The notes under the pieces were generated by a model. That model saw only the letters and a list, made by a program, of their open reading frames with translations, made no database searches and had not been told where the DNA came from. The position numbers and the translations under genes are program-made. Positions 32,516-40,949 of a DNA stretch of 64,000 bases are shown one piece after another; the stretch's first letter is position 1; every line of letters begins with the position of its first letter. The stretch spans positions 1,178,001-1,242,000 of the forward strand of contig NZ_JQMJ01000004.1 of assembly GCF_000744655.1 (NCBI RefSeq), written 5' to 3'. Source of the DNA: Streptacidiphilus rugosus AM-16 (GTDB taxonomy: Bacteria > Actinomycetota > Actinomycetes > Streptomycetales > Streptomycetaceae).

Positions 32516-33985
32516 TCAACCAACTGTGGAGACAGGGGCGTTGGCAGCGGCATCGACCGCCGGTGCGGGCGGGCCCGCCTTCTTGAGTGGGACCTCGACG
32601 ACGAGGAGGGCGGCGAGGAAGGCGAGCGCGCAGAGGGCGGCGGCGGCCAGGAAGATGTGGCCCGTGCCGGTCGTGACCGCCTGGAGGTGGGCGGCCTCGG
32701 GACCGCCGCTCGGTGCGTGCTGGACGGCGCGGGTGAACAGGGAGCCGAAGACGGCGACGCCGAGGGAACCCCCGAGCGTGCGGAAGAGGTTGACGGAGCT
32801 CATCGCGGCGCCCATGTCGCGCAGGGTCACGCTGTTCTGCGCGATGGTCCCGGACATCTGCAGGGTGAAGCCCAGGCCGATGCCGACCAGGACCATGTAC
32901 AGACCGGTGAGCAACTGCGAGGTGCCGGTGCCCATGGTCGCGAGCAACCCGAGCCCGGCCGTGAGGAACAGCGTGCCGAGGATCGGGAAGATCCTGTACC
33001 GGCCGGTGGCCGACATGACCTTGCCCGCGACGGTCGAGACGATCACGACGGGGACCATCATGGGCAGCATCAGCAGCCCCGAGTTCGTGGCGGACGCGCC
33101 TTGCACGGTCTGCTGGAACAACGGCAGGTACAGGCCCGCGCCGAACATCACCACCCCGGCGACCAGGATCAGCGCCATCGCGAGCGGGACGTTGCGGTGG
33201 TTCGTGAACACGCTCAGCGGCAGCAGCGGCTCGCGGACCCGCCGCTGGACGGCCACGAAGGCCGTCAGGCCGCCCGCGGCCGCCGCGCCGAGCGCGAGGA
33301 TCTGCCAGGAGCCCCAGGCGTAGGTGGTCCCCGCCCAGGTGGCGGCCAGCACGATCGCGGTGACGGACACGGTCAGCAGGCCGATGCCCGCCCAGTCGAT
33401 CTTCGCGTGGATGCGTCGGGCGGGCAGGCGCAGCGTCAGCGCCAGCCAGAGCAGTGCCACCAGGCCGAGCGGCAGGTTGACGTAGAAGGCCCAGCGCCAG
33501 TCGAGGTGGCCGGTGACGAACCCGCCCAGCAGCGGGCCGCCGATCGTGCCGATCGCCATCACCGACGCGGTCATGCCCTGGTACCGGCCCCGCTCACGCG
33601 GCGGCACGAGCGCACCGATCAGCGCGAAGGCGCCGGCGCCGATCCCGCCGGCCCCGACGCCCTGCACGGCACGGAAGGCGATCAGCTCGGTCATCGACTG
33701 CGCGGCCCCGCACAGCGCGGATCCGACCACGAAGACGGCGATCGACGCCAGGTACGTCGGCTTGCGCCCGAACAGGTCGCCGAGCTTTCCCCAGACCGGG
33801 GTCGTGACGGCGGTGACCAGGGTGTACGCGGTGACGACCCAGGAGATGTGCCCCAGGCCGCCGAGGTCGCCGACGATCGTCGGCATCGCGGTGCTGACGA
33901 CCATGTTGTCGAGCATGGACAGGAGCATCGCGAGCATCACGCCGAGCAGAACCCAGCGCATGTTGACGTTCTTGGAGGTGGACAT
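32516..33985 (-). CDS. MFS multidrug efflux transporter (DHA2/EmrB-QacA type)
   Basis: This 489-residue protein has fourteen membrane helices. Motif A reads GKLGDLFGRKP after helix 2, and motif C-like GTIGGPLLGG occurs in helix 5, together with the helix-1 acid MLDNMVVSTAMPTI. It exports drugs or antibiotics using the proton gradient. ATG 33985 is chosen over an upstream TTG-type extension. The divergent TetR gene starts 82 bp away, and the space between them has two CAACGGTTCAA repeats, so TetR-controlled, drug-induced expression is expected. Confidence 0.9.
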   Translation of the reverse strand: MSTSKNVNMRWVLLGVMLAMLLSMLDNMVVSTAMPTIVGDLGGLGHISWVVTAYTLVTAVTTPVWGKLGDLFGRKPTYLASIAVFVVGSALCGAAQSMTELIAFRAVQGVGAGGIGAGAFALIGALVPPRERGRYQGMTASVMAIGTIGGPLLGGFVTGHLDWRWAFYVNLPLGLVALLWLALTLRLPARRIHAKIDWAGIGLLTVSVTAIVLAATWAGTTYAWGSWQILALGAAAAGGLTAFVAVQRRVREPLLPLSVFTNHRNVPLAMALILVAGVVMFGAGLYLPLFQQTVQGASATNSGLLMLPMMVPVVIVSTVAGKVMSATGRYRIFPILGTLFLTAGLGLLATMGTGTSQLLTGLYMVLVGIGLGFTLQMSGTIAQNSVTLRDMGAAMSSVNLFRTLGGSLGVAVFGSLFTRAVQHAPSGGPEAAHLQAVTTGTGHIFLAAAALCALAFLAALLVVEVPLKKAGPPAPAVDAAANAPVSTVG

Positions 33986-34000
33986 GCCGCCAGAAAAACA

Positions 34001-34049
34001 CAACGGTTCAATAAGTGCAACGGTTCAACTTTTATAGCTGAGCAACCGT
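34001..34049. promoter_or_regulatory. TetR operator region between the MFS and TetR genes
   Basis: Direct repeats CAACGGTTCAA (34001-34011 and 34018-34028, 17 bp apart) are followed by the inverted half-site CAACCGT (34043-34049). TATAAA on the minus strand (about 34032-34037) is a candidate -10 for the transporter, and TAGAGT at 34056-34061 serves the regulator. Confidence 0.6.
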
Positions 34050-34067
34050 ACGCGGTAGAGTGTGGGC

Positions 34068-34685
34068 ATGAGCGTCACCGACCCCGACCCCGACACCGCG
34101 ACGCCGGTCGCGCCGCTCGGACGCCGCGAGCGCAAGAAGGCCGCCACCCGCCAGGCCATCGCGGACGCCGCGCTGCGGCTGTTCCTCAAACGCGGCTACG
34201 ACGACGTGGGCATCCGGGAGATCGCGGAGGCCGCGGACGTCTCCACCACGACGCTGTTCAAGCACTTCCCGGTCAAGGAGGCCCTCGTCTTCGACGAGGA
34301 CGCCGACCAGGAGGCGCTCCTGCTCGCGGCGGTACGCGAACGCCCCGAGGGCCAGTCCATCCCGGCCGCGCTGCGGGAGCACGCGTTGCGGTACCGCGCG
34401 GCCGCCGTGAACGGCGACCCCCGGTTCACGGCCTTCTTCGAGCTGATCAACAGCACCCCGGCCCTGCGGGACTACGTCCAGGCCATGTGGCTACGCCACG
34501 CCTCGGCGCTGGCTGCGGTGATCGCGGAGGAGAGCGGCCTGCCGCCGGACGACCCCGCGTGCGCCGCCCTGGCCCACTTCGCCCTCGAAGCCCCACGCGC
34601 CGCCCGCGGCGCCGAGGACGCGGCCCGGGCCGTCACCCGCGCCTTCGACCTGCTCGAACAGGGTTGGGTCGCCCTCGGCGGATGA
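34068..34685 (+). CDS. TetR family transcriptional regulator
   Basis: This 205-residue repressor has an N-terminal helix-turn-helix (VGIREIAEAADVSTTTLFKH, about residues 44-63) and a helical ligand pocket. ATG 34068 is preferred; TAGAGT lies 6 nt before it, suggesting a short or absent leader. The divergent DHA2 transporter is the likely target, with the repeat-rich 82-bp region between them as operator. The ligand is probably a toxic compound exported by that pump. Confidence 0.88.
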   Translation: MSVTDPDPDTATPVAPLGRRERKKAATRQAIADAALRLFLKRGYDDVGIREIAEAADVSTTTLFKHFPVKEALVFDEDADQEALLLAAVRERPEGQSIPAALREHALRYRAAAVNGDPRFTAFFELINSTPALRDYVQAMWLRHASALAAVIAEESGLPPDDPACAALAHFALEAPRAARGAEDAARAVTRAFDLLEQGWVALGG

Positions 34686-34708
34686 GCAGCCCAAAAGCCA
34701 GGGGCCAG

Positions 34709-34869
34709 TTGCACTCTCCTCCGGGCGCGAGGCTCTGCTTGATTCCCTGCGCGCGCGAGAAGCCACCCATGAGCGGCGGCTCCTCAACGCGCAGGGCCAT
34801 CCGCACAGGCTGGTTTCTCGCGCACGCAGTTGATCAAGCAGAACCTCGCGCCCCTGAGGTAAGGGCAAC
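34709..34869. repeat. dispersed long imperfect inverted repeat, copy 1
   Basis: Arms of about 45 nt (34723-34767 and 34809-34853) pair across a loop that contains TCCTCAACGCGCAGGGCCAT (34781-34800). The same 29-nt loop core, with one mismatch, recurs at 59288-59316 inside another inverted repeat with similar arms (GCGCGAGG..CTGC). It lies between the TetR gene and a convergent SpoIIE gene and could act as a transcription barrier. Confidence 0.7.
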
Positions 34870-34893
34870 GCGCCCCTGTGCCAGGCAGACGCG

Positions 34894-37122
34894 CTACGCG
34901 CTCGGGAGGGCCTGTTCGGCCCAGATGGTCTTGCCGGAGGGGCCGTGGCGGGTGCCCCAGCGGGTGGAGCACTGGGCGACGAGCATCAGGCCGCGGCCGC
35001 CCTCCTCGAAGCTGCGGGCGCGGCGCAGGTGGGGGGCGGTGCCGCTGGCGTCGGAGACCTCGCAGGTGAGCGCCGAGTCGCGGATCAGCCGCAGGCGCAT
35101 CGGGGTGCGGCCGTAGCGGATCGCGTTGGTGACCAGTTCGCTGACCACCAGTTCGGTGACGAAGACCAGCTCGTCCAGTCCCCATACGGTCAGCTGGCGG
35201 GAAGCCAGCCTGCGGGCCTCCGAGACGAAGGCCGGATCGGGCGGGACCTCCCAGTCGGCGACCTGGTCCGCACCCAGGGCGCGGGTCCGCGCCAGCAGCA
35301 GGGCGACGTCGTCCTCGGGCCGCTGTGTGGTCAGCGCGGCGAGCATCTGGTCGCAGGCGTCGTGGAGGCTGGGCCCGGCTCCGGCGAGCGAGCGGCGCAG
35401 GGCCTCCAGACCCTGGTCGATGTCCCGGTAACGCGACTCGACCAGGCCGTCCGTATAGAGCGCGAGCAGGCTGCCGACCGGCAGTTCCACCTCGACGGTC
35501 TCGAAGGCCAGGCCGCCGAGCCCCAGCGGTGGGCCGGCCGGCACGTCGAGGAACTCCACCTCGCCGTCGGGCGTCCGCAGCGCGGGGACCGGGTGTCCGG
35601 CGCGGGCGAGTGCGCAGATGCGGGAGATCGGGTCGTAGACCGCGTACAGGCAGGTGGCCCCGATGTCGCCCGCGCCGTCGGCCCCGCCGGCCTCCCCCGG
35701 CTCCTCCCGCTCCCCCGCCGCCGCGTTCGCCTCGGCGGCCGCGTGCGCCTCCGCGTTCAGGCTGATGACCAGGTCGTCCAGGTGCGAGAGCAGCTCGTCG
35801 GGGGGCAGGTCCACGTCGGCGAGGGTCCGCACGGCGGTGCGCAGGCGGCCCATCGTGACGCTCGCGTGCAGTCCGTGGCCGGTGACGTCGCCGACCACGA
35901 GCGCGATCCTGGTCCCGGAGAGCGGGATCACGTCGAACCAGTCCCCGCCGATGCCCGCCTGCGCACTCGCGGGCAGGTAGCGGGTGGCGACCTCGGCGGC
36001 GGCCTGGCTGGGGGCGCGCTGCTGGAGCAGGCTGTGCTGGAGGGTGAGCGCGGTGGTCCGCTCGCGCGTGTAGCGGCGGGCGTTGTCGAGACAGGAGGCG
36101 GCGCGGGCGACGATCTCCTCCGCCGTCTCCAGCTCGTCCGGGCTGAACGGCTCGGCTGCCGCCGAGAGGCGGCTGAAGACGGCGACGCCCAGCGTCGTCT
36201 CCCGGGAGACGATCGGGACGGCCAGCAGCGAGACGAGTTCGTGGTCGCGGGCCCAGACCGCCCGCGCCTCGTCCTGCGCGAACCACTCGACCAGCTCCCG
36301 GTCCTCGGCCCGGTAGACGGCCGAGCGCCCGTTCGCCAGGCACAGCGCGGGCGGCGAACCGGCCGGGTAGGTGCCGCGCTCGCCCACCTGGACGACACCC
36401 ATCCGGTCCGCGTCGGCTCGTCCGGCGCGTGACCCCGGCGCGCCGTTGGCCCCGGTCCAGGCCTGGGCCGCCCGCCGCAGCAGGACCGCGCCGGTCAGCG
36501 GCCCCGCCGCGGGTTCGTCGCCGTGGAAGACGCCGTCCAACAGGTCCACGCTGGCGAAGTCGGCGAAGCCGGGGACGATCACCTCGGCGAGGTCCTGCGC
36601 GGTACGGCCGACGTCCAGGGACGCACCGATCCGCTCGGCGGCGGCGTTGAGCAGCGCGAGGCGCTGGCGCGCCGCGAACTGCTCGGTGAAGTCGACCGCG
36701 GTGACCGCGACCGCGTCCAGGCGGCCGTCGGCGTCGAAGACCGGGGAGTAGGAGACGGCCCAGGCCTGTGCCTCGGGCAGGCCCGGGGCCCGGACGTAGG
36801 TCTCCAGGGTCTGCGGCACGCCGGTCGCGGCGACCTCCTGGATCAGCCGCGCCGATTCCTCGAACACCGATTCGTCGACGTGGTCGAGCGGTCCGCTGCC
36901 CGCGTCGCGCAGCTCGGTCGGCAGTCTGCCGCGCAGCTCCGCCTCCGAGAGACCGCCGAGGCGCACCATCGTCTCGTTGACCTGCAGCAACCTCCCGGTC
37001 TTCGCGTCGCAGAGCATCCACGGCACCGGGGACTGCTGGAACGCGCGCTCGGTCAGCGAAGTCAGCGCGTTCGGCCGGTCCGGTTCGGCGTCGCGGGGCT
37101 GCTCGGGGCTGGCTGCGGACAT
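34894..37122 (-). CDS. PAS/GAF/SpoIIE phosphatase/HATPase multidomain regulator
   Basis: This 742-residue cytoplasmic protein has, in order, a PAS domain (about 25-150; WMLCDAKTGRLLQVNE), a GAF domain (160-340; LVSLLAVPIVSRETTLGVAVF), a SpoIIE/PP2C-like phosphatase (375-600; GIGGDWFDVIPL, VVGDVTGHGLHASVTMGRLR, LALYTDGLVESR) and an HATPase-type anti-sigma kinase domain (615-742; VSELVTNAIRYGRTPMRLRL). Acids for Mn2+ are present. Such proteins tune stress sigma factors through anti-anti-sigma phosphorylation. ATG 37122 is used; a longer frame starts at 37158. A second protein of this type is at 55448. Low-complexity linkers are acidic. Confidence 0.9.
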   Translation of the reverse strand: MSAASPEQPRDAEPDRPNALTSLTERAFQQSPVPWMLCDAKTGRLLQVNETMVRLGGLSEAELRGRLPTELRDAGSGPLDHVDESVFEESARLIQEVAATGVPQTLETYVRAPGLPEAQAWAVSYSPVFDADGRLDAVAVTAVDFTEQFAARQRLALLNAAAERIGASLDVGRTAQDLAEVIVPGFADFASVDLLDGVFHGDEPAAGPLTGAVLLRRAAQAWTGANGAPGSRAGRADADRMGVVQVGERGTYPAGSPPALCLANGRSAVYRAEDRELVEWFAQDEARAVWARDHELVSLLAVPIVSRETTLGVAVFSRLSAAAEPFSPDELETAEEIVARAASCLDNARRYTRERTTALTLQHSLLQQRAPSQAAAEVATRYLPASAQAGIGGDWFDVIPLSGTRIALVVGDVTGHGLHASVTMGRLRTAVRTLADVDLPPDELLSHLDDLVISLNAEAHAAAEANAAAGEREEPGEAGGADGAGDIGATCLYAVYDPISRICALARAGHPVPALRTPDGEVEFLDVPAGPPLGLGGLAFETVEVELPVGSLLALYTDGLVESRYRDIDQGLEALRRSLAGAGPSLHDACDQMLAALTTQRPEDDVALLLARTRALGADQVADWEVPPDPAFVSEARRLASRQLTVWGLDELVFVTELVVSELVTNAIRYGRTPMRLRLIRDSALTCEVSDASGTAPHLRRARSFEEGGRGLMLVAQCSTRWGTRHGPSGKTIWAEQALPSA

Positions 37123-37315
37123 GATCCGATCATCACGCGCGGCCGAGCGCCGCGCCACCGAGCGGGCGCCGGGCTCACCCGTGCCGGGTGTTCTGCTCCC
37201 TCGTTCAGCGGTGCCGGGATGCAGTGGCGGGCGATCCGCCGCTGGATGGAGGGGAAGGCGCCATCTGATGACCGTTCAGCTGACCGGTCAGCACGAGTGA
37301 GAGCGAGGTCCCCGC

Positions 37316-38530
37316 GTGGTCAGGATTCCGGTGGGCAGGCGGGCGGGTGGGAAGACCCAGGGCGGCAGGACGGCGGGCGGAAAGGGGAGGAACGACGAGG
37401 GGACGAACGACAGGGCGGCGGCGCAGGGCGACGCCGGGACGGACGGCAACGCGACGCAGCGGGCGGCGACCGGTGGGCTGGTGGCGGTCGGCGGGCGGCT
37501 CACGGCACGGCGGCTGCCGGGCACCGGCGTGGTGACCGACCGGCTGATCGCCCTCGACCTGGGCACCTCCAGGGTCCGCGCCTGGCGTCCGCGCCAGGGC
37601 GTGGTCTTCGACGAGCCGTCAGTCGTCGCCTACGACCTCAACCGCGGGATCGCCTTCGCCTTCGGCGAGCCCGCCCAGCAGATGACCGGTCGCACCCCTC
37701 CGGGCATGGGCACCGTGGCGCCCCTCGACGGCGGAGCCGTCACGGACTTCGAGGCCGCCAGGGTGCTGGCCCGGCACGTGATCGACACCGCCCGGCCCGG
37801 CCGGTTCGCGCTGCGGCCGACGGTGGCGACCGCGGTGCCGGTCGAGAGCCGCGGCATCCACCTGAAGGCGCTGCAGCAGGCACTGCTCCAGGCCGGGGCG
37901 AACAAGGCGATCACCGTGCCGACGCCGCTGGCCGCAGCGGTGGGCGCGGGGGTGCCGATCGAGCGGGAGACCGGCACCATGGTCGTCGACCTGGGCGGCG
38001 GAACCAGCGACATGGCGGTCTTCGCCTTCGGCCGGATCGTCAGCGCCACCTCACTGACGGTGGCGGGCGTCGCCCTGGACCGGGCGCTCACCACCTGGGC
38101 GCGCCGCCGGCACCGCGTCGACCTCGGCCCTGCCGCCGCCGAGCAGGTCAAGATCGCCGCGGGCGAGGGCCGCAGCGTGGAGGTCAAGGCCCGCCGCACC
38201 GAGTACGGGACGCCGATCCTGGCCCGCTTCGAGCCGGATGACGTGCACCGGGCGATGGCCCCCGTGGTGGACGTCATCGTGCAGGGCATGGGCAATCTGC
38301 TCACCCGCTGCCCCACCGAGCTGAGCGCGGACATCACCGAGCACGGCATCGTCCTGACCGGCGGCGGGGCCAGGGACGCGTGGCTCGGCGCGACCCTGGA
38401 GGAACGTCTGGCGCTGCCGGTCCACCACGTCCCCGAACCGGAGACCTGCACCGCGCGCGGACTGGGCGTCCTCGCGGCGTCCGCACGCGGCGCGACCCAC
38501 GTGGACGCGCACGCCTCGGCCGGGAGCTGA
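37316..38530 (+). CDS. MreB-like actin-fold protein
   Basis: This 404-residue protein has a basic, low-complexity N-terminal tail (residues 1-60) and an actin-type ATPase core: phosphate-1 loop LIALDLGTSRVRAW, phosphate-2 loop VVDLGGGTSDMAV and the adenosine loop GIVLTGGGARD. It is a divergent paralogue of MreB/Mbl, which form filaments guiding wall synthesis. The subdomain that builds the filament edge looks short. GTG 37316 follows GAGG by 9 nt. There is no mreC or mreD nearby, so it is a stand-alone paralogue, as also seen in streptomycetes. Confidence 0.8.
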   Translation: MVRIPVGRRAGGKTQGGRTAGGKGRNDEGTNDRAAAQGDAGTDGNATQRAATGGLVAVGGRLTARRLPGTGVVTDRLIALDLGTSRVRAWRPRQGVVFDEPSVVAYDLNRGIAFAFGEPAQQMTGRTPPGMGTVAPLDGGAVTDFEAARVLARHVIDTARPGRFALRPTVATAVPVESRGIHLKALQQALLQAGANKAITVPTPLAAAVGAGVPIERETGTMVVDLGGGTSDMAVFAFGRIVSATSLTVAGVALDRALTTWARRRHRVDLGPAAAEQVKIAAGEGRSVEVKARRTEYGTPILARFEPDDVHRAMAPVVDVIVQGMGNLLTRCPTELSADITEHGIVLTGGGARDAWLGATLEERLALPVHHVPEPETCTARGLGVLAASARGATHVDAHASAGS

Positions 38531-38640
38531 CGGTCCGGAGGTTCGCAGGGGTCAGGACGGCGGCGCACCGTGGATCTTGCTGTGCGCCGCCTGTGGGAGA
38601 CTGATCCGTCTCCCCCTGACCGAGAGCGAGTGACTGAACC

Positions 38641-39617
38641 GTGGGCGCGAACTGGCGGCCGATACCCGATGACGTGCGCGGAAGCGCACGCCGGCTGACC
38701 GAGGAGCTCCGCGCCGTCAAGGACCGCAGCGGACTCTCGCTCACGCAGATCGGCACGGCCACGCACTACAGCAAGGCCTCCTGGGAGCGGTGGTTCAACG
38801 GCAAGCGGCTGATCACCGAGCACGCCCTGGAGTCCCTGGCGGTCTCGGTCGACGAGAGCGCCCGCCTGCTCGGACCGCTGCTGGAGCAGGCCCTGCTGGA
38901 GGCCGAGCAGACGGCGGACCCGACGACGCCCGGTCAGCGCCCGGCCGTGGTCCGCGCCGTGAGCACATCCCGCATCAGCACGCCCCACGTGACCACGGTC
39001 CCCGAGACCACGCCGCCCGAGACCACGGCCCGGGCGGCGGTACCGGCCCCGCCGCGCCCCCCGTCGCCGCACGGCTGCGCGGGGCATGGCGACGGCACGG
39101 CCGCGGCGTGCTGATCGCCCTGACCTCCGCGGCCGTCGGCGCAGCGGTCGGCGCCTACCTCGCGGCGCCACAGGGCGAGCCGACGACGCGGGCCCAGGCC
39201 TCCCCGCCGATCCGGCACGCGTCGGCGCCCGGCACGTCGACCGCCTCACCGCCGCCGTGCGACGGCGTCGGCTGCGCAGGCAAGGACCCGCAGTCGACCG
39301 GCTGCGTGACCGACTCGAAGAGCCTGACCACCCAGAACGTCGGAAAGATCGTCATCTACCTGCACTACAGCGCGCGCTGCCACGCCGCCTGGGGCGGCCT
39401 GACCGACGCCGAGCCCGGTGACTACGCCACCATCACCACCAGCACGGGCGACACGCAGACCGCCAAGGTCCACTGGGGCTACGACAACTACTCGATGATG
39501 GTCGACGCGAGCGATCCGGCCGTGGGCCTCCAGGTCTGCGGCTACCCGCCGAAGGGTCACGGCTGCACGAACACGCTGACCCCGCCGCCTGCGCCGACCT
39601 GGAGTCCGCACGCCTGA
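38641..39617 (+). pseudogene. XRE-type helix-turn-helix/DUF2690 membrane protein, frameshifted
   Basis: The first 140 codons encode an HTH domain (LSLTQIGTATHYSKASWERWFNG, seen as SLTQIGTATHYSKASWERW) and a Thr/Pro linker. The downstream part, in the frame one base earlier, carries a membrane segment (VLIALTSAAVGAAVGAYLAA) and the DUF2690 domain (DPQSTGCVTDSKSL, YLHYSARCHAAWG, VQVCGYPPKGHGC-like end). The switch lies at 39060-39063, in a run of six C. One base is missing there, or the ribosome slips backward at C CCC CCG. Read as one gene it gives about 325 residues: a cytoplasmic DNA-binding head joined to an exported Cys-rich domain. Confidence 0.75.
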
Positions 39618-39640
39618 GACACACCTGAGAGTTCTGGCGG

Positions 39641-39666
39641 CCGGGCAGTACCCCCGTGCTGCCCGG
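39641..39666 (+). terminator. hairpin terminator after the HTH/DUF2690 gene
   Basis: CCGGGCAG and CTGCCCGG form an 8-bp perfect stem around TACCCCCGTG. It begins 23 bp after the stop codon; no T-run follows, as is common in streptomycetes. Confidence 0.55.
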
Positions 39667-39831
39667 ACGCCGTCCGCCGACAACTCTGCCCGACGGATCC
39701 GACCGGCTTGTCCCGCGGCGGCGTCCCACGGCCGCGAACTTCCTGTCTCACCGCCCTGACCTGCGGTTTGAGACGGAAAAGAGGAAACGCGCCGCAGCCC
39801 GGCGGGACGTCCCAGGCGCCCGGACCACGGC

Positions 39832-40326
39832 TCAACGGCGCGCGAGCTCGCGCAGCGCCCCGGTGAAGGCCGGGGCCCGCTCCGCCAGCACGCCGAAGAA
39901 CTCCGCGTCGCAGGCCTCGACCGCGACCACGGCCCGGTTCGCCAGCTCCCGCCCCTCGGCGGTGACGGCCAGCGCGCGCGCCCGGCGGTCGTCGGGATGG
40001 GCGTGCCGCTCGACCAGCCCCTGCCCCTCCAGGGTGCGCAGCACCTGGGAGGTCATCATCGGATCGGTCGCGGCCTGGTCGGCCAGCGCCTTCTGCGTGA
40101 CCGGGCCGTCGGCGCCCAGCCAGGTGAGCGCCGCCAGCAGCACGAACTGCACGTGGGTGAGGCCGTACGGCTTGAGCGCCGCGCGCTGGGCGGCCTGCCA
40201 GCGGTTGGTGACCTGCCAGAGCAGCAACCCCGGACTGTCCTCGGCCTCGGCGAACTGCGTGTCCAGTCCCCCGCCCCCGGCCGGACCGCCGCCCCCAGGA
40301 CCGCCGCCCGACGCGCCGCCGCTCAC
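39832..40326 (-). CDS. MarR family transcriptional regulator
   Basis: This 164-residue regulator has a complete MarR winged helix (TQKALADQAATDPMMTSQVLRTLEGQGLV, seen as TDPMMTSQVLRTLEGQGLV; HPDDRRARALAVT wing) after a Gly-rich N-terminal tail of about 20 residues. GTG 40326 overlaps the stop of the SRPBCC gene (GTGA), so the pair is translationally coupled, the same pairing as at 5.8-6.7 kb but in the opposite gene order. Its operator is probably in the AT-richer stretch upstream of the SRPBCC gene. Confidence 0.83.
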   Translation of the reverse strand: MSGGASGGGPGGGGPAGGGGLDTQFAEAEDSPGLLLWQVTNRWQAAQRAALKPYGLTHVQFVLLAALTWLGADGPVTQKALADQAATDPMMTSQVLRTLEGQGLVERHAHPDDRRARALAVTAEGRELANRAVVAVEACDAEFFGVLAERAPAFTGALRELARR

Positions 40327-40757
40327 CGGGCCGCCGCCGTGGCCTGCTCCGCGGCGCGGGCCAGCGCGTCGAGGTCCCGCTGGAGGGACTGCGCGATGCA
40401 CTTGCCCAGGATCACGTTCCACAGCCGCGCGAGCGGACCGCCCAGGGTGACCGTGACCGCGACCTCGCTGCCGCCGTCGGTGCGGGCCTCCACCTCGTGG
40501 TGGAAGGTCAGCCGTGCCCCCATGAGCAGCGAGACGTCGGTGAAGACGCGGTCGCTCAGCGCGCTGATGACGAACTTGGTCTTCGGGCCGCCCTTGGGCT
40601 TGAGCACGCCGGTCCCGCCGACCGCGAAGGGGCCGTCGAGCCTGACCCACTCGGTGTCGGCGTTCCACTCGGGCCAGGTGGCCATGTCCGCCCAGCGGGC
40701 GAAGAAGGCGGCGGGAGCGGCGGACGAGACGGTCGTGGCACTGCCGAGAGTCATCAT
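40323..40757 (-). CDS. SRPBCC family protein
   Basis: This protein of about 144 residues has the SRPBCC strand-helix order: MTLGSATTVSSAAPAAFFARW, seen as AAFFARWADMATWPEWN, then beta strands GVLKPKGG and TFHHEVEA, and a C-terminal helix IAQSLQRDLDALARAAE. It likely binds a hydrophobic ligand. Two adjacent ATGs (40757, 40754) are possible; TACTAA lies 5-8 nt upstream (leaderless pattern). TTAGT direct repeats 13 bp apart at 40762-40779 may be MarR half-sites. It is the first gene of a two-gene unit. Confidence 0.75.
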   Translation of the reverse strand: MMTLGSATTVSSAAPAAFFARWADMATWPEWNADTEWVRLDGPFAVGGTGVLKPKGGPKTKFVISALSDRVFTDVSLLMGARLTFHHEVEARTDGGSEVAVTVTLGGPLARLWNVILGKCIAQSLQRDLDALARAAEQATAAAR

Positions 40758-40901
40758 GCATTTAGTATGCGCGCTTAGTTCTTTCCTGTCCACCCCCCCT
40801 TGCGCCGTCGGCCCCGGCGCGTGCGACGGCGAGCAGGCCCGCATGGGGACCGCGTCGTGGCGGGGGCGGCGGCGTCGGACGGCCGGGAGACGCGAACGGC
40901 A

Positions 40902-40926
40902 CCGCGGACGGGGGAACCGTCCGCGG
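40902..40926 (-). terminator. hairpin terminator of the secreted protein gene
   Basis: CCGCGGACGG and CCGTCCGCGG pair exactly around GGGAA, 24 bp after the stop codon of the gene at 40950. G-U or extra pairs extend the stem (GCA..TGC-like). Confidence 0.65.
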
Positions 40927-40949
40927 CGCCGGAGCGAGCCCGAAGAGCG

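Noticed and set aside
34784-37021. A 745-codon minus-strand frame over the SpoIIE gene
   Set aside because: Out of frame with the real gene (same strand), Arg/Gly/Ala-rich, no motifs.
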